The notes: generated from the sequence alone by a model not told the origin. A stretch of 36,199 bases of DNA from Spirochaetota bacterium (GCA_016934935.1 JAFGRW010000003.1:1-36199), one strand, 5' to 3'; shown: positions 1 through 8,597, numbered from the stretch's first letter. Numbers and translations are program-made.

Positions 1-345
1 AACGGTGGCGCCTGGTCCGGACCTATTTTTTCCGGTTCTTACACAACTGAATATGAAAAGACCTTTACAGTTGTCTTTGACGACTACACAGACTCAAACG
101 GTCTTTCAATAATTTCCGGTACAATTGATTATGATTTTACGGATTACAGCAGTTCAGGTTACCACCTGATCATTGAAGTGAGTGGAGAAACCGACATTGA
201 AGTAGCCTGTCAAAATGGCGCATACAAAATCGAAGATACACTTTCAAATCTGTTAATGGGCGACACATCTGATAACCAATATATGATCTGGGCTGCTTTT
301 TACAATTCTGAAGGTGTTTCATACTCTGTCGATACCTGGCTGTAG
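1..345 (+). CDS. C-terminal fragment of an unidentified protein
   Basis: Frame 1 is open from the first base of the window to a TAG at 343-345, giving 114 codons of a gene whose start lies outside the window. The fragment begins NGGAWSGPIFSG and ends YSVDTWL. It is rich in Ser, Thr, Tyr, Gly and Asp, alternates hydrophobic and polar residues, and has one Cys, which suggests an extracytoplasmic beta-sandwich-like domain. I recognise no family. A convincing intrinsic terminator follows 32 bases after the stop, which supports this being the real end of a + strand gene. The opposite-strand reading frame over 170-436 is a shadow. Confidence 0.7.
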   Translation, partial: NGGAWSGPIFSGSYTTEYEKTFTVVFDDYTDSNGLSIISGTIDYDFTDYSSSGYHLIIEVSGETDIEVACQNGAYKIEDTLSNLLMGDTSDNQYMIWAAFYNSEGVSYSVDTWL

Positions 346-377
346 AAAACAGCCGGAAGCAGCCGAATATCTGTATA

Positions 378-426
378 AACTGTTCTGGAATTGGCTTTTT
401 AGATGCCGGCTCCGGAACAGTTTTTC
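378..426 (+). terminator. Intrinsic terminator after the left-edge gene
   Basis: Inverted repeat AACTGTTCTGGA (378-389) with TCCGGAACAGTT (411-422) pairs over 12 bases with one G-U, and an inner GGC/GCC extends it. The right arm runs into TTTTT. The T-run is on the + strand side only, so it serves the gene ending at 345 rather than the convergent sigma-54 activator gene. Confidence 0.8.
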
Positions 427-488
427 TCTGTAACACAATCCATTATTTAATTCAAAGTATTGGGGACACTGCAGAATATTAATCAGAT

Positions 489-1799
489 TTAAACCACATC
501 CATATCTTTCAATTTACGCCACAGCGTGGAAGCATTAATACCCAATTGCCTTGCGGTTTCGGTGCGGTTGCCGCTGTTTGCTTTTAAAACTCTCAAAATA
601 TGCCGGTTTTGAACATGATCAAGCCGAAGATCCTCCTCATCACTTGCAGAAACAATATCAGACGGTAAATCAGAACTCTCAATTCTGTCAGATCGACTCA
701 TCACATACGCGTATTCAATAATGTTTTCAAGTTCTCTGACGTTTCCTGGAAAATCGTATGCCATTAACCTCGCCTTGACCTCTCCCGAAAGAGTCTTGTT
801 ACCCTTACCTCTCATTAATTGCAAACGAGCAAGTATGGAGTCAGCCAAGAGAGGAATATCCTCTCTTCGCGATCTTAGTGGAGGAATATCAATTCTAATA
901 ACCGCGATGCGATAATAGAGATCTTCCCGAAACTCGCTGTTTGCAATTCCCGAAGACAGATCCTTATTAGTAGCCGCGATAATACGGACATCGGCTCTTC
1001 TGGTAATATTACTGCCGACCGGCTCGTAATCCCTGAACTGCAAAAAACGCAACAACTTCACCTGAATAGAAGGAGGAATATCTCCAATCTCATCCAGAAA
1101 AAGAGTCCCGCCCTCCGCTTCTGCGATACGTCCCGGCTTATCTCTATTTGCTCCTGTAAAAGCTCCTTTTACATATCCAAAGAGCTCCGACTCCAAAAGC
1201 TGTTCCGGCAAAGCAGCAGCATGCAAGGCAACAAATTTTTTATCAGTTCTAAAAGACCTGCAGTGCAGCGCCCTTGCAAAGAGCTCCTTACCAGTACCGC
1301 TTTCACCGGTAATCAACACAGTAGATTCACTCTCGGCAATATCAGGCATAATCTCAAAAAGTGCATGCATCCGGCTATTTTTGCTTATAATATCTTCAAA
1401 GGTATAGTTTTCCAAAACCGCTTTACGTAAATTTTCCACTATACTCATATCACGAAAAATTTCTACACCTGCGACTACGTCTCCCTTATTATCCCTGATT
1501 ACCGATGTCGAAACCGATAGCGGTACTCGATTACCATCCTCTTTTACAAAATAAACCTCTCTGTTTATTATCGGTTTATCCGAATCTATAGTCTCTCTTA
1601 ACACACAGGATGTTTCACAAACAGAGGCGTGGAAAACCTCATGACAGCGTCTTCCAATTGCGTCACTTTCTTCAATATCAAGTATATCCAAAGCAGCACG
1701 ATTAATCATAATAATTCTGAAATCGGCATCAATACAAAAAAGTCCATCCGCGATTGAATCAAGAAGTATTTCAGCAGGTATACCATCGGGAAGTTTCAT
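489..1799 (-). CDS. PAS-domain sigma-54-dependent transcriptional activator
   Basis: Bacterial enhancer-binding protein of 436 residues that would activate RNA polymerase carrying sigma-54. Order of domains: PAS sensor (about 10-120), AAA+ ATPase (about 137-370), Fis-type helix-turn-helix (about 395-436). Visible motifs are Walker A GESGTGKE (165-172), the sigma-54 contact loop GAFTGA (212-217), Walker B GTLFLDEIGD (231-240), REDLYYR (291-297) and PGNVRELEN (351-359). There is no receiver domain. The PAS domain carries a cysteine cluster C52-x8-C61-x3-C65, which in related activators suggests redox or metal sensing (inference). The start ATG overlaps the stop of the HEAT-repeat gene (ATGA), with GGGAG upstream, so the two are translationally coupled. 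It is the last gene of the cluster. Its target promoters are unknown; I found no -24/-12 promoter in the window. Confidence 0.93.
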   Translation of the reverse strand: MKLPDGIPAEILLDSIADGLFCIDADFRIIMINRAALDILDIEESDAIGRRCHEVFHASVCETSCVLRETIDSDKPIINREVYFVKEDGNRVPLSVSTSVIRDNKGDVVAGVEIFRDMSIVENLRKAVLENYTFEDIISKNSRMHALFEIMPDIAESESTVLITGESGTGKELFARALHCRSFRTDKKFVALHAAALPEQLLESELFGYVKGAFTGANRDKPGRIAEAEGGTLFLDEIGDIPPSIQVKLLRFLQFRDYEPVGSNITRRADVRIIAATNKDLSSGIANSEFREDLYYRIAVIRIDIPPLRSRREDIPLLADSILARLQLMRGKGNKTLSGEVKARLMAYDFPGNVRELENIIEYAYVMSRSDRIESSDLPSDIVSASDEEDLRLDHVQNRHILRVLKANSGNRTETARQLGINASTLWRKLKDMDVV

Positions 1800-3196
1800 T
1801 GAGAAATCTCCCGTAATGCATTTTGTAATAATTCACGTTCTTCATCATCGGCCACCTCATCCAACGAGTCAACAAGCATCGACCGAACTCTCTTATCTCC
1901 AATCTTTCTAAGTGCCTCATATACTGCTATTCTAATATCGCGGTCTTTATGCTTTAAATAACTGCTAACAACATTAGATGACTCTTTATCTTCAATTTCG
2001 CCTAACGCATAAACACTGCATAAAATTATTTCCTCATCGTCCGTTTTTTTCAACAAATCACGAATCACAGGAGCCAGGCCGGGATTGGCGCATTCAGCAG
2101 CAGTTTCAAGCAGGACAGGTAAATCACTACTATTCGCCTTTTTTATATAATCACTAATTTCTGTGATTTTATCAGACAAGGTTTCAACCGCAACAGCTAT
2201 TAATGAGGTTCGAACCAACTCATTTTTAATATCCTGATTAGTTAGAGCTTCTAAAGCCTTTCTGCCGGCAGCCTCACCAGAACGACACAGTAATTTTTCA
2301 GCTGATCGTTTAAGATGAAGATCAGCAACCGAAAGAAGGCCAACAAGAATATCAAGCATACTCACTGGCGCATAATCTATCATATCCAAAAAACCGCGCT
2401 TAAGCTCATTTGGCAGTTCCTGCAAATATGCCAGCCAGACTTCTGTCTTGTCAGGATAATTATCCCCAGTTACACGCTCAAATATTTTTTCACATAAAAT
2501 TTCGTCAGACCGGTCTATAAAATGCAACAATCCCAAAGCCGTTTTTTTATCTTTTATCTGTACAAGATTCCATTCATTAAAAACAGCGTAAAAGAGCATC
2601 TGATCGGCATTGTCGGTAAACTTATAAGAAATATCGCGTAAGTATGCGGCAGCTTGTACTCGTATAGAAATTTCATCATCGTATAACAGCTCACAGTAAA
2701 TATCGCTGTTTCCACTCAAATCTATAGCAGCAATAGCTCTTAAAGATTCGAAACGGCAATGTGATGATCTTTGTCTAACTTTGCTACGCAATACCGGTAA
2801 TGACTCGGAAGACCCAATATCACCAAGAGCCTTTGCAAAAATAGTGTTATCACTCTCTTCAAGAAGAAACATAAAAAGAGGAAGAGCCTCTTTATCTTTA
2901 GTATGACCGAGTGCGCTTACAACATTGTACCTGATCATTCCATTTTCATCATAAACACTGTTAATTAAAAAACGAGTAGCTTCCGAGCCAATAGCAGCAA
3001 AAGCTTCGGCAAGAGCCGCCTTTTCATTTATTGCAAGATCATTTCGCGAGATTAGTATGTCCAGCAGGCAAGTAATTGTATTGGATGATTTAATTGCGGC
3101 CAACCGCGATACTGACCTGATAAATTTATCACCTTTGGAGTGTTCCAGACGATTATAATACCACTGAGCTCGAATACGGTTAAACATCACCCTCAT
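1796..3196 (-). CDS. HEAT-repeat protein
   Basis: A 466-residue helical repeat protein. Repeats of about 30-35 residues with the HEAT pattern are readable along the length, for example around VVSALGHTKDKEALPLFMFL (residues 93-112) and in the C-terminal third (SVYALGEIEDKESSNVVSSY, then IAVYEALRKIGDKRVRSMLV). Such proteins are protein-protein scaffolds with no catalytic motif. The first ATG at 3196 overlaps the upstream HExxH gene by 17 bases; a second in-frame ATG at 3187 is also possible and neither has a strong ribosome site. The gene ends in an ATGA overlap with the sigma-54 activator, so it could bind or restrain that activator or serve the upstream peptidase-like protein. Both are inferences from coupling only. 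Confidence 0.85.
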   Translation of the reverse strand: MRVMFNRIRAQWYYNRLEHSKGDKFIRSVSRLAAIKSSNTITCLLDILISRNDLAINEKAALAEAFAAIGSEATRFLINSVYDENGMIRYNVVSALGHTKDKEALPLFMFLLEESDNTIFAKALGDIGSSESLPVLRSKVRQRSSHCRFESLRAIAAIDLSGNSDIYCELLYDDEISIRVQAAAYLRDISYKFTDNADQMLFYAVFNEWNLVQIKDKKTALGLLHFIDRSDEILCEKIFERVTGDNYPDKTEVWLAYLQELPNELKRGFLDMIDYAPVSMLDILVGLLSVADLHLKRSAEKLLCRSGEAAGRKALEALTNQDIKNELVRTSLIAVAVETLSDKITEISDYIKKANSSDLPVLLETAAECANPGLAPVIRDLLKKTDDEEIILCSVYALGEIEDKESSNVVSSYLKHKDRDIRIAVYEALRKIGDKRVRSMLVDSLDEVADDEERELLQNALREISQ

Positions 3197-4028
3197 CCTG
3201 ATCAGAAGCGAGCTTATTACTTAAATCGGCTCCACATTCTGAAAGTCTCTGATCAATATTTTCAAGACGCTCAATAAGATGAGCAATACTCTTCTCCAGG
3301 CGGGTTCTCTCTTTCATAAGGACTTCGAGCTCATCCTGTTTCTGCAGTTTATACTTATCGGGGTTAATTACCTCCGCTTTTACCATCGGCTCGGTCATCC
3401 CTTTCTGGAACCCGGCCAATGCACGACGGCGCAGGTCATCGTCATCAATTCGTGCAACAAGCTTCATATTATCGATACCAATCTCACTGGTCACATTATG
3501 CTGAAAAGCTTTAATCAGAGCCTTCGCCTCTTGCCGTTTGATGCCCAGCTCCCGATCCAGATAATCTTCGAAACTGGCTTGTGTCTCCATACATAAAGAC
3601 ATTGCCTCTAACAGCATATTGCCAAAATTTTTCATTAACTCGGCGTTTTGGCCAAGATAATCATTCCTGATTTTTTTTGTGAGCTCCACAAATCTGCTGT
3701 CTGTTTTAAATAATGAATTATAAATACCCTTTTTCTCGGCATCAAAGAGCAGTGAATGGAAAAGATTCCAAAACAGGGTTGTGTGGGATTTTGAAGAAAT
3801 CGTTCCGGATGACTCTGTAAATTGAACATGGTGGGCAAACTCATGAATCGCGGTATATATAAGCCGGTTCTCTGATTCGAAGTTTTTATTGTGAATAATA
3901 ATTTCACAACTGTCAGGCTTATACAGGCCATCCACTTTGCCAGATTTTTTACCTGATAATATTACTGTAAAATCTGCTACATCACTCTTCAGCTGCAGCA
4001 GCTTGTTTTTTATCTCTTGCTGGTTCAT
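3180..4028 (-). CDS. HExxH putative zinc metallopeptidase with C-terminal coiled coil
   Basis: The protein has 282 residues. Residues 60-72 read AIHEFAHHVQFTE, with H62-E63-x-x-H66 as a zinc/catalytic motif. H82 in SHTTLFW (81-87) is placed like the third ligand plus Trp of SprT/WSS1-like minimal gluzincins, so a small cytosolic metallopeptidase or a derived metal-binding domain is likely. No signal peptide or membrane segment is seen. The last 60 or so residues are charged heptad-like (RTRLEKSIAHLIERLENIDQ), predicting a coiled coil. The start at 4028 lies within the 3' end of the lipoprotein gene (47-base overlap) with weak GGGAA upstream, so a later start is possible. Substrate is unknown. 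Confidence 0.7.
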   Translation of the reverse strand: MNQQEIKNKLLQLKSDVADFTVILSGKKSGKVDGLYKPDSCEIIIHNKNFESENRLIYTAIHEFAHHVQFTESSGTISSKSHTTLFWNLFHSLLFDAEKKGIYNSLFKTDSRFVELTKKIRNDYLGQNAELMKNFGNMLLEAMSLCMETQASFEDYLDRELGIKRQEAKALIKAFQHNVTSEIGIDNMKLVARIDDDDLRRRALAGFQKGMTEPMVKAEVINPDKYKLQKQDELEVLMKERTRLEKSIAHLIERLENIDQRLSECGADLSNKLASDQDEGDV

Positions 4029-4728
4029 AATTTCCCGACTCTATCCTTCCGGCACCGGCTATCGAAGTTGATATTTTTGGTGTACCATTGTACTTTACAT
4101 TACCATGCCCGGATATTGTAACGTCAAGAAATTCTTTTACCCCAATCTCACTTTTGGTAAAGCCTGTGCTCTTAATCACGGCTTTTTCTGCGATAAAATC
4201 TCGAGCTCTTAACTCGGTTTTTCCCTTGATTTCAGCTTCGAGAACAGAAGCCTCACCGTTTAGTACTACTACTGAATTTCCACCTGCTTTAATTGTAAGA
4301 TTGTTTACATCAACATATACCTCAGCTGCAGTCGCGCCTTTACTTTCAATTGTGATTTGATTGCCGGTAAAGGTATTTCCCATTTTTACGATTGCGGCTC
4401 CCTCTACACCAAGATAGCTTAGTTGAGGCAACTCTATAGTGAATTCAGGTATAAAATCCGAAGATAAATTTTCCAGATAGCTTATAGTCAATACTCCTTT
4501 TCTTACCGTTACATCAATAATATCAAGCACGTACTCGGGTGCTTTTGCTTTAAAAACAAACTGATCGCCCTGTTTTAAATATATTATGCCCTTTCCCTCA
4601 AGAGATACACCGTTAAACCCGGTATAAGGGCGTTCAACTGTTACGATATTTCCCGATTTATATCGGTTATTTTCGCAAGACGACATAAAAAGAACAATAA
4701 ATATAATGCCAATAATATATTTTCTCAT
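3982..4728 (-). CDS. Putative lipoprotein with head-GIN/DUF2807-type beta domain
   Basis: The protein starts MRKYIIGIIFIVLFMSSCEN, a signal peptide with a lipobox ending at Cys18, so it is probably an outer- or inner-membrane lipoprotein. The remainder is strand-rich with repeated short beta turns (for example VEGAAIVKMGN, IESKGATAAEVYVDVNNLTI, ISGHGNVKYNGTPKI), matching the DUF2807 (putative auto-transporter adhesin, head GIN) family. The open frame extends 18 bases further upstream to a TTG, but the ATG at 4728 has AGGAGGGGGAA directly before it, so I chose 4728. The 3' end overlaps the HExxH gene. Family members have no proven general function. Confidence 0.82.
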   Translation of the reverse strand: MRKYIIGIIFIVLFMSSCENNRYKSGNIVTVERPYTGFNGVSLEGKGIIYLKQGDQFVFKAKAPEYVLDIIDVTVRKGVLTISYLENLSSDFIPEFTIELPQLSYLGVEGAAIVKMGNTFTGNQITIESKGATAAEVYVDVNNLTIKAGGNSVVVLNGEASVLEAEIKGKTELRARDFIAEKAVIKSTGFTKSEIGVKEFLDVTISGHGNVKYNGTPKISTSIAGAGRIESGNYEPARDKKQAAAAEE

Positions 4729-4842
4729 TTCCCCCTCCTGAACCAACCTAGAAGAACTTTTTAGCTCTGCAGAAAAGTATTCTGTAGAATTGCAGATATT
4801 ATCTATTATCGCTTAATACAACAAGAGAGTGGTGACAAAACG

Positions 4843-6528
4843 CTACTTTTTGCTTTTTTTATGTTCAAAAAACAGTGAATGTTGTCTGTTGCGGGCGCCT
4901 TTATCTTTTTCAACAAAGACCTTTTTACCAGTCAAAGGGTCATACCCCGTATAGTAGACAGCCGAAGAGAGAGTCAAAGGAAGAGGAAAAAAGGATTGGA
5001 CCTGTTTTGGTACATAACCAAAAAGTTTCTTAACATTATCACGGGATCGTATCATTGATGCATGGCTTGAGCCTGGATGATTAGACATAAGATATGGAAC
5101 TAAAAAATATTTAACACCTCGCTTTTTACATATCTTGCTGAAAAACATAACAAAATCGGCCAAAGGGACAAGAGGAACCTTTCGCATTACATGCAACACT
5201 TCCGGTTCAGTATGTTCTGGAGCAATTTTAAGTTGTCCTCCCACATAGTTTACTATAAAATCCTCCAGGCCTTCTTTGTAATCACTATAAAAAAGATCAT
5301 AGCGAACACCCGAACCTATAGAAATCTTTTTTACACCGGGAATTTTTCTGCAATGCTCAAGCAGTTTAAGATATTTTTTTGTCTCTACAACAAGAGAAGG
5401 ACAACGATTAGGATAAAGACAACTCTCACGGGTACACTGCCAATTAGAGCGACAGCTCACTGCATACATATTGGCTGTAGGGCCGCCGACATCCGAGACA
5501 TGACCCTTGAAATTCTTATCGCGTGTAAGAGTTTCAATCTCTTGAATAATACTCTTTTCGCTTCTGCTGACGACTCGTCGACCTTGATGAAGAGCAATTG
5601 AACAAAACGCGCAACCTGAAACACAGCCTCGATGAGAATTTATTGAATTTTGAATCATATTAAATGCATCTATCTTGCGGTTTAAGTATTTTGGTGCAGG
5701 GCTGTATTTATAGGGCAATTCATATACAGTATCCAATTCATCCCCTGTCATTTTATAAGGGGGATACTGAAGAAGAAAGCGTCCTCCACTGCCTTGCACA
5801 AAGACAGTCTCTAGAGAGAGATATATGGTTTTAAAAAAAACACCATACAGTTTTTTAGATTCAGTATCACCGGCCGTTAGAGTTTCCTCGTCCGGTAAAA
5901 CTTTGTATTTTTTTAAATCATCTGGTAACTCTTTGCGTACAATTACAGTTCCAGGTATGCCCTCGATCGCTATACCCTTTTTAATTCTATTGGCAACCTC
6001 TTTAACAGCATATTCTCCCATACCGTAGATGAGTATGTCTGCCCGCGAATCCAGCAAAATGGAACGCCTTATTTTATTATCAACAAAGTCATAATGGGCA
6101 AGCCGTCGCATCGAAGCCTCGATACCACCGATCACTATCGGAATTCCCTTATAAAGAGATCGTATACAATTACAATAAGATATTAAAGATCGCAAGGGGC
6201 GTTCAATCTCCGTTTCTGGGCGAAAAGGATCATCATTACGAACTTTAAGAAACGAGGTGTACCTCATCATGACAGAATCTACATTACCACCTGTTACCGC
6301 AAAAAACAACCTGGGAGCTCCAAAGAGAGTAAAAGAAGATGTATCTTTTACATCGGGCATATCGCAAATAGCTACCCGGTATCCCTGCTGCTCAAGAACA
6401 CGCCCGATTACTGCTGCCCCGAATGAGGGATGATCAATATAAGCATCTCCGGTAACCAATACAATATCTACATAATCCCACCCCCTGTTTTTTACTTCTT
6501 CGGGGGTGGAGGGTAAAAAATCACTCAT
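4843..6528 (-). CDS. ygiQ: YgiQ-family radical SAM protein
   Basis: The protein has 561 residues. The radical SAM cluster motif is C302-x3-C306-x2-C309 (GCVSGCAFCS). It is followed by a second Cys-rich stretch typical of YgiQ/UPF0313 proteins (QCTRESCLYPNRCPSL). The N-terminal region (DIVLVTGDAYIDHPSFGAAV) is the conserved B12-binding-like fold of the family. The protein is shorter than the E. coli homologue, lacking part of the C-terminal tail. The reaction is not established for the family. The first 8 bases overlap the end of leuA, so the two are co-transcribed and the gene falls under the leucine attenuator. Confidence 0.93.
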   Translation of the reverse strand: MSDFLPSTPEEVKNRGWDYVDIVLVTGDAYIDHPSFGAAVIGRVLEQQGYRVAICDMPDVKDTSSFTLFGAPRLFFAVTGGNVDSVMMRYTSFLKVRNDDPFRPETEIERPLRSLISYCNCIRSLYKGIPIVIGGIEASMRRLAHYDFVDNKIRRSILLDSRADILIYGMGEYAVKEVANRIKKGIAIEGIPGTVIVRKELPDDLKKYKVLPDEETLTAGDTESKKLYGVFFKTIYLSLETVFVQGSGGRFLLQYPPYKMTGDELDTVYELPYKYSPAPKYLNRKIDAFNMIQNSINSHRGCVSGCAFCSIALHQGRRVVSRSEKSIIQEIETLTRDKNFKGHVSDVGGPTANMYAVSCRSNWQCTRESCLYPNRCPSLVVETKKYLKLLEHCRKIPGVKKISIGSGVRYDLFYSDYKEGLEDFIVNYVGGQLKIAPEHTEPEVLHVMRKVPLVPLADFVMFFSKICKKRGVKYFLVPYLMSNHPGSSHASMIRSRDNVKKLFGYVPKQVQSFFPLPLTLSSAVYYTGYDPLTGKKVFVEKDKGARNRQHSLFFEHKKSKK

Positions 6529-8200
6529 TGATAGTTACAATCCTGTTAATAGCTGAAAAAACAGCATCAACTGCAGCCTGGTTTACATTGGGATCAACAC
6601 CGGCTCCAATTACTATATCCGATCCACAGATAATTTTTACGAAACAGACAGCCTGCGCGTCGGCACTATGGCCAGTGGAATCTTCATAATAGTCATCCAA
6701 TACGAAATCTGGAAGCTCGGGAACCATTCGCAAAGCCGAAACCAAGGCCGATATTGGTCCGTTTCCAGATGCCTTTAAACGCAAATTTTTCCCTTCAAGA
6801 TCAATATCCAACTCACCGTTTATTACCCTTGGATTTGTTTCGTCGGGACGGGGCCAATAATTATTCAGTTTAACAAGTGTACATGGCTTAAGATAAGTTT
6901 GCTCGAACAAATCCCAAAGTTCCTCTGATGACAATTCACGAGCCTGTGTGTCAGCATAGTGCTGAACAGTAGAAGCAAAGTCAATCTGAGCCCACTTTGG
7001 CATATCAATATTATAACTGCTCTTCATAACAAAGGCTATGCCGCCTTTACCTGATTGGCTGTTAATTCGAATGAATTTTTCAAAACTACGCCCCAGCGAA
7101 TTAGGATCGACATGAAGATAAGGAATCTTCCATCCGCCAAAAGTATCTATTAATTCATTTTTTTTGCTGAATCCTTTGTTAATAGCATCCTGATGTGAAC
7201 CTGAAAAAGCCGTAAACACCAACTGGCCTGAATACGGTTGTCGTGCATGCACTGGCATATCCGTTACTCTTTCAACGATGGATGTAATCCTGTCCAGTTT
7301 TGAAAAATCAAGGCCTGTATTCACACCAAGATATTCCAGGTTTAAAGCAATAGTAACAAGATCAAGATTACCTGTTCTTTCACCATGTCCAAAAAGAGTA
7401 CCCTCGACCCTTTGAGCTCCAGCCATAAGTGCCAATGTAGAAGCAGCTACTGCACAGCCCATATCATTATGCACGTGAACAGAAACCACAGTTTTTTCCG
7501 GATATTTGTTACGACGCATAAATACTTCAATCATATCGGCATATTCATTTGGAAGTCGCCGTTCGACCGTCATTGGCAAATTCAAAATTACTTTTTCACC
7601 CTCTTCCGGATTCCACTCTTCGACAACGGCATGACACACATCCAAAGCGAAATCTATATCTGTATCAGAAAATTCTTCCGGAGAAAACTCAAGTCCGACA
7701 ACACTTCCCTCTTTTTTTAACTGTTGAACCCCTTTTTTTATAAGAGAACAGCCTTCTACTGCTGTCTTCATCACATCTTCACGTGTCATCCCGAATACAT
7801 GTTTCATATGCAGCTCACTTGTAGCTATATATTGATGAACAACCGCTCTTGGTGCACCTCTAAGCGCTTCAATTGTCCGCTCTATCAGATGCTTGCGCGA
7901 CTGAACAAGCACAGAAATAGTAACATCTTCAGGAATAAGATTCTGCTCTATTATATCACGGCAAAACTGAAAATCATCTTCGGAAGCGGAAGGAAAACCA
8001 ATTTCAATCTGTTTAAACCCGATATCCAACAGCAACTTGAAATATTCCATTTTCTGTTCCGGTGTCATTGGATTAGGCAAGGCCTGATTTCCATCACGAA
8101 GATCAACAGCGCACCATTCCGGTGACACCGTGATTTTGGCTGAAGGCCATATCCGGTTTTCATTATCAATTTTTCTCATTGCTGCATAACGGGCTTTCAT
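6521..8200 (-). CDS. leuA: 2-isopropylmalate synthase (long, type-2 LeuA)
   Basis: Catalyses the first committed step of leucine synthesis, condensing acetyl-CoA with 2-oxoisovalerate in the cytosol. The 559-residue protein opens with the type-2 LeuA signature IWPSAKITVSPEWCAVDLRD; the metal-binding segment is D33-L-R-D-G-N-Q. The second metal motif HVHND is present (VSVHVHNDMGCAVAAS). The C-terminal 100 residues form the usual allosteric leucine-binding domain (GNGPISALVSAL). ATG at 8200 is preceded by AAGGAG. It is first in a minus-strand cluster with ygiQ (8-base overlap). No leuBCD genes are in the window. Expression should be set by the leader-peptide attenuator immediately upstream. Confidence 0.96.
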   Translation of the reverse strand: MKARYAAMRKIDNENRIWPSAKITVSPEWCAVDLRDGNQALPNPMTPEQKMEYFKLLLDIGFKQIEIGFPSASEDDFQFCRDIIEQNLIPEDVTISVLVQSRKHLIERTIEALRGAPRAVVHQYIATSELHMKHVFGMTREDVMKTAVEGCSLIKKGVQQLKKEGSVVGLEFSPEEFSDTDIDFALDVCHAVVEEWNPEEGEKVILNLPMTVERRLPNEYADMIEVFMRRNKYPEKTVVSVHVHNDMGCAVAASTLALMAGAQRVEGTLFGHGERTGNLDLVTIALNLEYLGVNTGLDFSKLDRITSIVERVTDMPVHARQPYSGQLVFTAFSGSHQDAINKGFSKKNELIDTFGGWKIPYLHVDPNSLGRSFEKFIRINSQSGKGGIAFVMKSSYNIDMPKWAQIDFASTVQHYADTQARELSSEELWDLFEQTYLKPCTLVKLNNYWPRPDETNPRVINGELDIDLEGKNLRLKASGNGPISALVSALRMVPELPDFVLDDYYEDSTGHSADAQAVCFVKIICGSDIVIGAGVDPNVNQAAVDAVFSAINRIVTINE

Positions 8201-8250
8201 AGTATTCTCCTTACATTTTCCGGATAACCGCCAAAGCGGCAGTCTAAATA

Positions 8251-8280
8251 TAAAAAAACCGCCGCTTCCGCGACGGTTTC
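8251..8280 (-). terminator. Leucine attenuator terminator
   Basis: In the leuA direction AAACCGTCGC (8279-8270), loop GGAA, GCGGCGGTTT (8265-8256) pairs over 10 bases with one G-U and is followed by seven consecutive T. It sits between the leader peptide stop (8307) and the leuA start (8200), where a transcription attenuator belongs. Its 5' arm (8277-8268) can instead pair with the end of the leader-peptide coding region (8323-8314). Confidence 0.9.
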
Positions 8281-8306
8281 CGATTTCTTATAAATTTTTG
8301 AGCGTA

Positions 8307-8381
8307 TCAGATCACCACCGCGGGAATATTTAGATTCTCGAGCAAGAGCAAAGACAGTGAGCTGGTAACTTGTTTTTTCAT
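8307..8381 (-). CDS. leuL: Leucine leader peptide (attenuation)
   Basis: A 24-codon open frame starting MKKQVTSSLSLLLLENL and ending IPAVVI. Six Leu codons (CTG, TTG, CTC, TTG, CTC, CTA) lie within codons 9-17, and the last three codons are Val-Val-Ile. Codons 20-23 contain CCGCGGTGGT (8323-8314), which can pair over 10 bases (two G-U) with ACCGTCGCGG (8277-8268), the 5' arm of the downstream terminator. Stalling at the Leu run would leave that pairing free and allow read-through into leuA; unstalled ribosomes reaching the stop would mask it and allow termination. A longer frame starting at 8391 over the same DNA is rejected because its ATG lies inside the promoter -10. Confidence 0.88.
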   Translation of the reverse strand: MKKQVTSSLSLLLLENLNIPAVVI

Positions 8382-8388
8382 AACTTGT

Positions 8389-8417
8389 CATATACTAATT
8401 TTGCACATAAATGTCAA
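8389..8417 (-). promoter_or_regulatory. Sigma-70-type promoter of the leuL-leuA operon
   Basis: TTGACA (8417-8412), 17-base spacer, TATATG (8394-8389), a near-consensus housekeeping promoter. The expected start of transcription, about 7 bases beyond the -10, falls at 8382 or so, only one or two bases before the leader peptide ATG at 8381. The leader peptide would therefore be translated from an essentially leaderless mRNA. Confidence 0.75.
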
Positions 8418-8568
8418 TAATAATTAAATACTCTTATTGTTTTCAGGCTGGATTTTGCACTATTTAATGTATTTACTTTTCTATAACACTATGTTCATCC
8501 CCTCTTATTCGCGAACTGTAACCAACAACTTAATTCCAACAAGGGGATAATATCATAGTTTTATGTAA

Positions 8569-8597
8569 TTGACGGTTTACAGCATGCCATGATTATA
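8569..8597 (+). promoter_or_regulatory. Possible promoter of rsmI
   Basis: TTGACG (8569-8574) followed after 16-17 bases by GATTATA (8591-8597), a moderate -35/-10 match 65 bases upstream of rsmI. The -10 is poor, so this is only a candidate. The rest of the divergent interval 8418-8661 is AT-rich and I see no other structure in it. Confidence 0.3.

Noticed and set aside
170..436. Minus-strand frame at the left edge
   Set aside because: Antisense to the partial + strand gene and terminator, with no ribosome site or family resemblance.
8307..8330. ACCACCGCGG looks like the T-box ACCGCGG element
   Set aside because: It is on the strand opposite to leuA, lacks the GGUGG part and specifier structure, and is fully explained as part of the antiterminator arm.
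8197..8391. Open frame of 64 codons over the leuA leader
   Set aside because: Its ATG (8391) lies within the promoter -10 and it runs through the terminator; the shifted 24-codon frame has the Leu run and a stop at the right place.
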